Source: Nitrospirota bacterium (GTDB taxonomy: Bacteria; Nitrospirota; UBA9217). From it: 33,737 nucleotides of DNA. Both the position numbers and the translations under genes were made by a program. Positions 24,359-30,807 of the stretch are shown here, piece by piece (the stretch's first letter is position 1; each line of letters opens with the position of its first letter). The notes beneath the pieces are model-generated. The model was not told where the DNA came from, searched no databases, and saw only the letters and a list, made by a program, of their open reading frames with translations. The DNA lies in contig JAKAHZ010000021.1 in assembly GCA_021814615.1 (NCBI GenBank), forward strand, positions 1 through 33,737. The letters run 5' to 3'.

Positions 24359-25093
24359 ATGAGAACATTCTGGGCCACGATGATTGCGTTGTTCTTACTG
24401 ACCACTTCAGCTCTGGCGGCCGGTGACGCCGCTGTTGTCACCCGGCTCGACGGCAAGGCGCAGGTCTTCGCCAAAGGCGACAAAAAAGGAAAACCGATCA
24501 AAAGGAACGATCACATCAAGAAGGACGAACAGGTCAAAGTTGGGGAAAAATCCAGGATTGAGCTCCGTTTCCCCGACGGTACGGTCATGCGTTTTGCCGA
24601 ACGGTCATCGATCAAAATGGATGATATATCTTACGACGGCAAAACACAGGATAAGAAGGTCAGGGTCGATGTGGAGAACGGAAAGATGTGGGCGAATGTG
24701 AAGAAGCTGGTCACGCCCGATTCAAAAGTGGAGGTCAAAACCGTGAACGCCGTTGCCGGCGTCCGGGGAACCGTGTACCGGGTGAACGTGGACGATGACA
24801 AGAGCGCTATGGTGAAGGTATACGACGGTTCCGTGTACGTCGATGGAAAGAAACAGGGAACAGCTTCGGGGCAATCGCAGCCTGCAGGCGCCCCTGTCCA
24901 GGTAGCGGGCCCGCATGAGGTTCCGCCGCCGTACCATGAAGTTTCCCTGGAAGAGTGGCACGTGATCGTCAAGTCCTTTCAGCAGATTACCATTTCTCCC
25001 CAAGGCGACGCATCGAAGCCGCAGGATTTCAATCCGAAGCAGGATCAGGACGACTGGGTCCGTTGGAATCAGGAACGGGACAAGCAGATCTGA
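24359..25093 (+). CDS. Exported FecR-domain protein
   Basis: 244-residue exported protein: signal peptide (about 1-20, LAA-G), then a FecR-type beta domain running from about residue 22 to 165 (VVTRLDGKAQVFAKGDKKGKPI, EKSRIELRFPDGTVMRFAERSSIKM, NGKMWANVKKL, VNAVAGVRGTVYRVNV). Although named for an iron-siderophore signal transducer, this domain is common in envelope proteins unrelated to iron. There is no anti-sigma segment or FecI/TonB partner here, so siderophore signalling is unlikely. The C-terminus is polar and Gln/Asp-rich. It follows paralogue 2 by 43 bases behind GAGGAGG and ends the module at a terminator. Confidence 0.8.
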   Translation: MRTFWATMIALFLLTTSALAAGDAAVVTRLDGKAQVFAKGDKKGKPIKRNDHIKKDEQVKVGEKSRIELRFPDGTVMRFAERSSIKMDDISYDGKTQDKKVRVDVENGKMWANVKKLVTPDSKVEVKTVNAVAGVRGTVYRVNVDDDKSAMVKVYDGSVYVDGKKQGTASGQSQPAGAPVQVAGPHEVPPPYHEVSLEEWHVIVKSFQQITISPQGDASKPQDFNPKQDQDDWVRWNQERDKQI

Positions 25094-25114
25094 CCTCCCA
25101 AGGAATCATCATCG

Positions 25115-25150
25115 AAGCCGCCTCGTGCATCGAAGCGGCTTTTTCTTTTC
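25115..25150 (+). terminator. Rho-independent terminator after the FecR-domain gene
   Basis: AAGCCGC (25115-25121) pairs with GCGGCTT (25135-25141), over a 13-base loop, followed by a T-rich run (TTTTTCTTTT). Confidence 0.8.
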
Positions 25151-25167
25151 CGTCCAAGGATAAAGTA

Positions 25168-25197
25168 TTGACAGGCCTGCGTTAAACCGTGTATAAC
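25168..25197 (+). promoter_or_regulatory. Sigma-70 promoter of fur
   Basis: TTGACA (25168-25173), 18 bases, TATAAC (25192-25197). Transcription should start near 25204, so the long upstream frame beginning at 25189 cannot be translated from this message. Confidence 0.7.
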
Positions 25198-25204
25198 TTA
25201 CTAT

Positions 25205-25219
25205 TGAGAATGGATATCA
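25205..25219. promoter_or_regulatory. Fur box over the fur transcription start
   Basis: TGAGAATGGATATCA fits the 7-1-7 Fur-box form TGATAAT-N-ATTATCA at 11-12 of 14 positions and is embedded in a longer palindrome (ATTGA...TCAAT). It covers the first transcribed bases, as expected of autorepression. Confidence 0.7.
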
Positions 25220-25224
25220 ATATC

Positions 25225-25671
25225 ATGATCAGAAACCCTTCAGAGCAGCTCGAAGCCTACTTGGACGGTCAGGGACTGAAATCGACCCGCCAACGCGACG
25301 AAATTCTCAGGATATTCCTCGACGCAGGCCATCATGTGAGCGCCGATGAGCTGTACCGCCTGGCCAGGAAGTCGATGCCCGGGATCGGCTATGCAACGGT
25401 ATACCGGACGCTCCGCCTTTTCACCGAGGCCGGCATCGCGCATGAGCGGCATTTCGACGACGGTTTGACACGCTATGAGCCTCATGCCAAGGATACCCAT
25501 CACGATCATCTGATCTGCCTGCGATGCGGAACGATCATCGAGTTTGAAAACGAACAGATAGAAAAACTCCAGAGCGATGTGGCGCGCAGGCATCGGTTCG
25601 CCGTTCAGAACCATAAGCTGGAACTCTACGGACTGTGCGAGAGCTGCCAGCCCAAGAAACGCAAATCCTGA
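25225..25671 (+). CDS. fur: Ferric uptake regulator Fur
   Basis: 148-residue metal-dependent repressor. The N-terminal winged helix contains RQRDEILRIF and GYATVYRTLRLFTEAG. The metal and dimer region has THHDHLIC with C98-LR-C101 and the C-terminal C138-ES-C141, the two structural-zinc pairs. Length is normal. ATG 25225 is preferred, though ATG 25210 is possible. Neither has a proper ribosome binding site, and the predicted leader is only about 5-20 bases. It probably controls itself, through the Fur box, and the downstream feoB. PerR is an alternative within the family. Confidence 0.88.
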   Translation: MIRNPSEQLEAYLDGQGLKSTRQRDEILRIFLDAGHHVSADELYRLARKSMPGIGYATVYRTLRLFTEAGIAHERHFDDGLTRYEPHAKDTHHDHLICLRCGTIIEFENEQIEKLQSDVARRHRFAVQNHKLELYGLCESCQPKKRKS

Positions 25672-25738
25672 TTATTATGCATCGTACGGCCCAGCAATCC
25701 CGCTAGGGAATGGGGAAACCACCGGCCGAAAGGAAGAT

Positions 25739-27721
25739 ATGCACGACCATGGCAGCAAACCGTCAAAAGAACAACAGCAGGACCTGAACAAGGTCCTGCT
25801 CATCGGCAACCCCAATGTAGGCAAAAGCGCGCTTTTCGGTCTCCTCACCGGCAAGTACGTGACCGTATCGAATTATCCCGGCACGACCGTGGAGGTGACA
25901 TACGGCAATGCCGTCCTGAACAAGGTCCGGACACTGGTCATCGATACCCCGGGCGTGAACAGTCTGATCCCCATGTCCGAGGACGAGAAAGTTACCCGGG
26001 ATATGCTCTTGGCAGATCGGTCCGATGTCATTGTGCAGGTGGCGGATACCAAGAACCTTCGCCGCGCATTATTGATTACGATCCAACTCGCCGAAATGGG
26101 CGTACCGTTTATCCTGGATCTCAATATGGATGACGAGGCGAAGAGCCGAGGCATCCTGATCGATCAAACAGGGCTTTCCCAGCTCCTGGGGATTGAGGTG
26201 GTCAAGACCGTTGCCATTCGCAGGAGCGGTATCGACAGGCTGCTGAAGGGGATTCAGCAGCCGCGGCCTTCGACGGTAGCCGTTCGGTACGACGAAGCGA
26301 TCGAGGGCGGCGCCCACGATATAGCTGCGCTGCTGCCCGATGCGCCCATCTCGAAGCGGGCGCTTGCCCTCATGGTTCTTGCCGGCGATGAGAGCCTCAA
26401 GAGCTGGCTGCATGTGAACCTGCAGGACCACGTTATCGCCGAAATCGAAAAGATCCGGCAGCAGGTGCAGCAGAAATTCAATAATTCACTTGGCTTTCTG
26501 ATCAATCAGCGGAGAATGGGGAAGGCCGACGAGATCCTGCGCCGCGTGATGACGTTGAGCGAGGCGGGAAAGGGCTCGACAGCCGCCTTCTATCTGGGCT
26601 CCTGGTCCATGCATCCCGTGATGGGAATCCCGATCCTGTTAGGGGTCCTCTATGCCGTGTATCAGTTCGTCGGCGTACTCGGGGCGGGGATCATCGTCAA
26701 TTTCCTCGAAAAGACGGTCTTCGGAGAATACCTGATCCCCTGGGCCGCAAAAATCGTCACCTTCGTTCTGCCCGTTCCGTTCCTGCAGGAGCTCATCATC
26801 GGCGATTACGGGATCGTCTCCATGGCCCTGACCTATGCCATCGCCATCGTGCTGCCGATCGTAGGGTTCTTTTTCTTTGCCTTCGGACTGCTTGAGGATT
26901 CGGGATACTTGCCGAGGCTTGCCGTGATGGTGAACAGGGTCTTTAAAATCATGGGGCTGAACGGCAAAGCGGTGCTGCCGATGATCCTCGGCCTCGGGTG
27001 TGATACCATGGCGACATTGACGACCCGCATTCTGGAAACAAGGAAAGAGCGCATGCTCGTCACCTTTCTGCTGGCCCTCGGCATACCCTGTTCGGCTCAG
27101 CTCGGCGTGGTCCTCGGCATGATTTCCGGCATTTCTGCGGCGGCGACAGCGCTCTGGATCGGCACCATGGTCGCGGTCCTGTTTATCGTCGGTTATCTTA
27201 CAGCGCAATTGCTGCCCGGGGAACCGTCGGACTTCGTCCTCGAACTGCCGCCCATCCGGGTTCCCCAGTTGACCAACATCATGATCAAGACGCTGGCGCG
27301 CGTGGAATGGTACTTGAAAGAAGCTGTGCCCTTGTTCGTCCTGGGCACGCTGATTCTTTTTGTTGCCGACAAGATCGGATTTCTCGCCTTTATCCAGAAG
27401 GCGGCCGATCCCATCGTGGTCGGTTTCCTCGGTTTGCCGAGCAAGGCCGCCGAAGCATTAGTGATCGGGTTCCTCCGTCGCGACTACGGCGCCGCCGGTC
27501 TGTTTATGTTGTCCAAGCAGGGGTTGCTTGATCCTGTACAGACCGTTGTGAGCCTCGTTGTGGTCACCCTTTTCGTTCCCTGCATCGCCAATTTTTTCAT
27601 GATGATCAAGGAACAGGGACTAAAGGCCGCCGTGCTCATGGTAGCGTTCATTTTCCCCTTTGCTGTTGTCGTCGGAGGGGCGATGAACTGGTTTCTCCGT
27701 TCTTTTCATATATCGCTGTGA
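25739..27721 (+). CDS. feoB: Ferrous iron transporter FeoB
   Basis: 660-residue inner-membrane Fe(II) transporter with an N-terminal G domain. G1 is G23-NPNVGKS, G3 is D69-TPG, G4 is N129-MDD, the FeoB-style form. The membrane part carries two Gate regions. The first motif reads LGCDTMATLTTRILETRKERM, with the conserved Cys but an unusual DTMATLTT stretch where NVPAIMAT-like residues are common; the second has VTLFVPCIANFFMM. It is shorter than E. coli FeoB (773). ATG 25739 is behind AAGGAAG. There is no free-standing feoA; a FeoA domain is fused to the regulator just downstream, 33 bases away. Confidence 0.93.
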   Translation: MHDHGSKPSKEQQQDLNKVLLIGNPNVGKSALFGLLTGKYVTVSNYPGTTVEVTYGNAVLNKVRTLVIDTPGVNSLIPMSEDEKVTRDMLLADRSDVIVQVADTKNLRRALLITIQLAEMGVPFILDLNMDDEAKSRGILIDQTGLSQLLGIEVVKTVAIRRSGIDRLLKGIQQPRPSTVAVRYDEAIEGGAHDIAALLPDAPISKRALALMVLAGDESLKSWLHVNLQDHVIAEIEKIRQQVQQKFNNSLGFLINQRRMGKADEILRRVMTLSEAGKGSTAAFYLGSWSMHPVMGIPILLGVLYAVYQFVGVLGAGIIVNFLEKTVFGEYLIPWAAKIVTFVLPVPFLQELIIGDYGIVSMALTYAIAIVLPIVGFFFFAFGLLEDSGYLPRLAVMVNRVFKIMGLNGKAVLPMILGLGCDTMATLTTRILETRKERMLVTFLLALGIPCSAQLGVVLGMISGISAAATALWIGTMVAVLFIVGYLTAQLLPGEPSDFVLELPPIRVPQLTNIMIKTLARVEWYLKEAVPLFVLGTLILFVADKIGFLAFIQKAADPIVVGFLGLPSKAAEALVIGFLRRDYGAAGLFMLSKQGLLDPVQTVVSLVVVTLFVPCIANFFMMIKEQGLKAAVLMVAFIFPFAVVVGGAMNWFLRSFHISL

Positions 27722-27754
27722 GATGCGTCCCCCCGGCAAAAGGAGATGACGATC

Positions 27755-28462
27755 ATGCCCGAAAAAAAGCGAATGCAGGGAGTTGAAGGTCAGGCGGGGC
27801 ATCCCGCGCTGTGCGTCCTGCCCGAAATCGAAAAAGAGGATGAACTTCTCGAGGCGATCTGGACACTTCGCGAAGACGACAGGCTTTCCGTCGAAACTCT
27901 GATCGACAGCTGCAGGATCGACGGATGTGAGGAAGTGCTCCAGAGCCTAGCGAAGACCGGCTGGCTGGAGGTCAAGGGGCAGTCGATCGAACTGCTTGCG
28001 AAGGGGGAGCGGCGGGCAAAAGAACTCGTTCGGCGCCATCGACTCTCTCTGCGGCTGTTCTATGACCTCTTCAGCCTCGATGGCGCAGAAGCGGAAGCCT
28101 GCAAGTTCGAACATATTCTCTCCCCGGAGGTCACGGACAGCGTGTGTACGCTCCTGGGACATCCTCCGAACTCTCCAGACGGGAAGCCGATTCCCCGCGG
28201 TGAATGCTGCGCCATGTTCAAACAGGAGATGAGGCCGCTCGTTGCTCCGCTTGCCGATCTGACGCCGGGAGAGAAGGCAAAGATCGTTTTCATAACCCCC
28301 GGTTCCCATTCCCGTCTGGACCGGCTTTCCGCCATGGGCGTCGTTCCCGGCAGCGTCGTCAAACTGCACCAGAAACGGCCGTCCTATGTCCTTCAGGTAG
28401 GGGAAACCATGATCGCCGTGGACAAGGAAATTACCAGAGAAATATTCGTGAAGAAAGTGTGA
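27755..28462 (+). CDS. DtxR-type iron-dependent regulator fused to FeoA domain
   Basis: 235-residue cytoplasmic regulator. Residues 25-90 form a winged helix like DtxR/IdeR/MntR. The dimerisation helix carries C116-KF-E119-H120, equal to the C102/E105/H106 iron site of DtxR, followed by ILSPEV as in that family. A second Cys pair (C151-C152) lies in a linker. The last 70 residues (about 165-235) are a FeoA/SH3-like domain (LDRLSAMGVVPGSVVKLHQ). ATG 27755 has AGGAG at proper spacing; ATG 27746 overlaps that site. It is coupled to feoB, so it may both regulate and assist iron uptake. Target sites were not found here. Confidence 0.82.
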   Translation: MPEKKRMQGVEGQAGHPALCVLPEIEKEDELLEAIWTLREDDRLSVETLIDSCRIDGCEEVLQSLAKTGWLEVKGQSIELLAKGERRAKELVRRHRLSLRLFYDLFSLDGAEAEACKFEHILSPEVTDSVCTLLGHPPNSPDGKPIPRGECCAMFKQEMRPLVAPLADLTPGEKAKIVFITPGSHSRLDRLSAMGVVPGSVVKLHQKRPSYVLQVGETMIAVDKEITREIFVKKV

Positions 28463-28499
28463 AGCATCATCGTTCCGGGCATGACCGTTCGATGTCTTC

Positions 28500-28527
28500 T
28501 TGACATTGACGACTCCTTATGTATACT
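28500..28527 (+). promoter_or_regulatory. Sigma-70 promoter of the receiver gene
   Basis: TTGACA (28500-28505), 16 bases, TATACT (28522-28527). It separates the receiver/PATAN pair from the feo genes, leaving a leader of about 47 bases. Confidence 0.65.
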
Positions 28528-28580
28528 TAGGGTTCAGAGCTTTCAGTCTCATTGCCGATGCAACGCAGGAGACCGGGGCG

Positions 28581-28994
28581 ATGACAACGATCCTGTTGAT
28601 CGATGACGAAACCGAGATCCTTCGAAGCATCGGGGAGATCCTGAAACGCTTCGGCTATGCGGTTATCGAAAAGTCGGAAGCGCAATCAGCGCTCGATGTA
28701 GTGCGTGAAGGGAAGCGCATCGATTTGGTCATCACGGACCTGCGCATGCCCGGGATGGACGGACTCGAATTCCTTCACGCTATGCGCCAGATGAATTCGT
28801 CGGTTCCGGTGATCTTGCTGACGGCGTACGGGGCGGTTGAGTCGTACTTGAAATCCATGAGCCTCGGCGTGCATGACTATATCAACAAGCCGGTCAAGGC
28901 AAAAGACCTCGGGCGAATTGTCGAGGCCGCCCTCGCTGCCCATGGCAGCACCGCAGATGGAGCAGTTATCGACGGATCCCGCAAACAAGCCTAA
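28581..28994 (+). CDS. Stand-alone response-regulator receiver domain
   Basis: 137-residue CheY-like receiver with no output domain. The acidic pocket is D8-D9, the phosphoacceptor D53 (VITDLRMPGMDG), T81 and K103 (INKPVK) complete the active site. The last 20 residues are unstructured-looking. ATG 28581 has AGGAG 12 bases upstream. The next gene encodes a PATAN/DUF4388 protein, a known partner of receivers in adaptor proteins. No histidine kinase is in the window. It could relay to a kinase or flagellar/pilus target elsewhere. Confidence 0.88.
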   Translation: MTTILLIDDETEILRSIGEILKRFGYAVIEKSEAQSALDVVREGKRIDLVITDLRMPGMDGLEFLHAMRQMNSSVPVILLTAYGAVESYLKSMSLGVHDYINKPVKAKDLGRIVEAALAAHGSTADGAVIDGSRKQA

Positions 28995-29062
28995 TTGCCA
29001 AAGAGCATGCTGCGCTGTGTATGGCGGCGGAAAGAGTGCCGAAGCAGACCGGCGGTGACCAC

Positions 29063-29575
29063 ATGGATCTGACCAAATCTGGGTTTGAACTGCACGATAT
29101 GTTGATCCTTGTTGCTCTTGAGGGACGGACCGGAGAACTCGTGATCGAGTCGGGGAACAACATCGGCTCCCTGCTCTTCCATGAAGGCAAGCTGTTGCTG
29201 GCCTTCTCCCCCTATACCCGTGCCATAGGCGATCTGCTCGTGGAGCAGGGGATCCTTTCCGACGGGGAACTCCTGGATGTTCTGAAACAGCAACGCACGG
29301 GACCCCACACACCGGTCGGTACGCTGTTGCTGAAAACGGGAAAGGTCAAGTTCGAGGTCATCCAAACCATGGTCCAAGAGCAGATTCGGAAGGCAATCCG
29401 AGATTTCTGCTCCTGGCGGCCGCTGGAATGCAACTTCATTCAGAAGGATATCCAGCCCTTCGACTCGATTCATCTGAGCGTCTTCGAGTTCATTCCCCGA
29501 GACATCGTAAAGATGGCCGCCGTATTCGCGTCCTCCCTGACCGCAGCGTCCGGACCTTCAAACGAAATCCACTGA
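29063..29575 (+). CDS. PATAN (DUF4388) domain protein
   Basis: 170-residue protein whose first 90 residues fit the PATAN/DUF4388 pattern (MLILVALEGRTGELVIESGNNIGSLLFHEGKLLLAFSP). This domain occurs with receivers and in gliding, pilus and heterocyst regulators. The rest is helical, with LKQQRTG...KVKFEVIQTMVQEQIRKAI. ATG 29063 is chosen as a GGTG-like site precedes it; an ATG at 29021 lacks any. It follows the receiver by 68 bases and ends 20 bases from the oppositely directed DUF4416 gene. Role: probable protein-protein adaptor for the receiver. Confidence 0.72.
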   Translation: MDLTKSGFELHDMLILVALEGRTGELVIESGNNIGSLLFHEGKLLLAFSPYTRAIGDLLVEQGILSDGELLDVLKQQRTGPHTPVGTLLLKTGKVKFEVIQTMVQEQIRKAIRDFCSWRPLECNFIQKDIQPFDSIHLSVFEFIPRDIVKMAAVFASSLTAASGPSNEIH

Positions 29576-29594
29576 CAACAGATAGGGTTTATAG

Positions 29595-30140
29595 TCATTT
29601 CCGTTGTAACGCCTCCCGGAGCATGTTGCGGGCCTGCAGAAACAGGCGTCGCGCATGTTCTGTGCGGAAATCGGGGTAGGTGTGCTCCAGGGGAAGAAAA
29701 TCCGACAGTGACTTATCGTACTTGAGCGTCACTTCCGCGTAGATGTCCTCTCCAATGTACACCCGGTGCGAAAAATCCTTGGTTGTCGCCAGGACGACCT
29801 TTGCCTCCGTTACATATCCCGGATCGAGATTGATGACGCGTCGCTTCCTGCCGTCACGCATGACTGCGCTGTCGGCCTCAAGCCGGTTGGTCACCTGCTT
29901 CGCATTCGCCAGCGCGCCGGGGTCCCTGAGCGATTCGAAGAAAAGGAACCGGCGTTTCAGGCTGCCTCCCATTTCGGAAGCATAATACGAAGTGTGTTCC
30001 CACGAAACGATCTCTCCGCGCAGATCAACGGGCCCGAAGGCGCGTGACAGCTGTTGTTCGAATGCAAGGAGGTGCTCCGGCCCCGAGGCCAGCATTCCGA
30101 CAAACAATTTTACGGGTATCGGTTTTCGCGCAGCGCCCAT
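29595..30140 (-). CDS. DUF4416 family protein
   Basis: 181-residue cytoplasmic protein of the uncharacterised DUF4416 family, present in many thermophiles and Deltaproteobacteria. Features: VKLFVGMLAS at the start, LRGEIVSWEHTSYYASEMG, and the metal-like cluster NLDPGYV, plus the basic C-terminal RRLFLQARNMLR. The family name gives no reaction, and I propose none. ATG 30140 follows AGGAG (13 bases upstream). A longer frame from 30197 lacks a site and overlaps the promoter. It is convergent with the PATAN gene. Confidence 0.7.
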   Translation of the reverse strand: MGAARKPIPVKLFVGMLASGPEHLLAFEQQLSRAFGPVDLRGEIVSWEHTSYYASEMGGSLKRRFLFFESLRDPGALANAKQVTNRLEADSAVMRDGRKRRVINLDPGYVTEAKVVLATTKDFSHRVYIGEDIYAEVTLKYDKSLSDFLPLEHTYPDFRTEHARRLFLQARNMLREALQRK

Positions 30141-30168
30141 GAGATCATCTCTCCTGCAACCCCGGTCC

Positions 30169-30177
30169 ACTATACCA
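30169..30177 (-). promoter_or_regulatory. Extended -10 promoter of the DUF4416 gene
   Basis: On the minus strand TGGTATAGT (30177-30169) is an extended -10 element with no good -35 box. Transcription would start near 30162, leaving about 22 bases before ATG 30140 and including the AGGAG. Confidence 0.45.
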
Positions 30178-30232
30178 CATCGGCGCGCCTGGCGCATCGG
30201 GTTAGCCGGATGGTTATGGTCCTATATTATTC

Positions 30233-30260
30233 TTGACTTTCGGGGAATGTTTGCTATAGT
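30233..30260 (+). promoter_or_regulatory. Sigma-70 promoter of the rrf2 gene, leaderless
   Basis: TTGACT (30233-30238), 16 bases, TATAGT (30255-30260) with an upstream TGC (extended -10). Six bases then lead to the ATG at 30267, placing the transcription start on its A. Confidence 0.75.
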
Positions 30261-30266
30261 AGTACC

Positions 30267-30668
30267 ATGCAACTGACCCGCGAAGGCGATTACGGCATCA
30301 GAAGCATTCTCTTTCTTGCCCGCCAGCCGTACAAGAAGATCAGCTTTGTTACCGAGATCGCCGAGGAATACAAGATCCCTCGCAGTTTTCTCGCCAAGAT
30401 CCTTCAGAAGCTCGTAAAAGCCAAGATCGTACGCTCTTACCGCGGCGTCAAGGGGGGATTCTCCCTTGCGCGCCAGGCAAAGGACATCACGGTTCTGGAT
30501 GTACTCGAAGCGATCGAAGGAAAGCTCGCTCTCAATCTCTGCCTGTCCGACAGAAAAAAGTGCGAGTTTTCCCGCCACTGCCCGATACATCACGTATGGG
30601 CAACAGCGCAGTCCAAGGTTGTCGACGTCCTGAAAAAATCGAACTTCGACGACTTGGCGCGCCAGTAA
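30267..30668 (+). CDS. Rrf2-family transcriptional regulator with Fe-S cysteines
   Basis: 133-residue DNA-binding regulator of the Rrf2 family (IscR, NsrR, RsrR). The winged helix spans about 10-75 (YGIRSILFLARQ, IPRSFLAKILQKLVKAKIV, GGFSLAR). Three cysteines, C92-x6-C99-x5-C105, match the Fe-S cluster set of the family. It lies just before a cbb3 oxidase operon, so it may sense oxygen, NO or redox and control that operon. No ribosome binding site is seen; the promoter implies a leaderless message. Confidence 0.88.
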   Translation: MQLTREGDYGIRSILFLARQPYKKISFVTEIAEEYKIPRSFLAKILQKLVKAKIVRSYRGVKGGFSLARQAKDITVLDVLEAIEGKLALNLCLSDRKKCEFSRHCPIHHVWATAQSKVVDVLKKSNFDDLARQ

Positions 30669-30807
30669 TCCTGACGACCGAAGAATTAATCTTACCAGGG
30701 GAGGAGTAACGCAGGCACCCATGCATCAACAATCGGGTGAAGGATGAAGTGTTCCCTGATCCAGCTGTTTCTCCGTTTGGACGGACCGAACCGATAAGGA
30801 GGTGGCA
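30669..30807 (+). other. Untranslated region between rrf2 and ccoN
   Basis: 139 bases with no convincing gene or near-consensus promoter. It contains a TCCGT-TTGG-ACGGA hairpin (30772-30785) ahead of the AAGGAGG site of ccoN, and a weaker CACCC/GGGTG repeat. Either could be part of an operator or a processing site. Confidence 0.3.

Noticed and set aside
24359-25093. FecR as part of a siderophore signalling system
   Set aside because: The protein has a signal peptide and no anti-sigma segment, and there is no FecI sigma factor or TonB receptor nearby.
30721-30747. Eight-codon frame between rrf2 and ccoN
   Set aside because: It is very short, and the GGGGAGGAG upstream is too far from the ATG to act as its ribosome binding site; likely chance.
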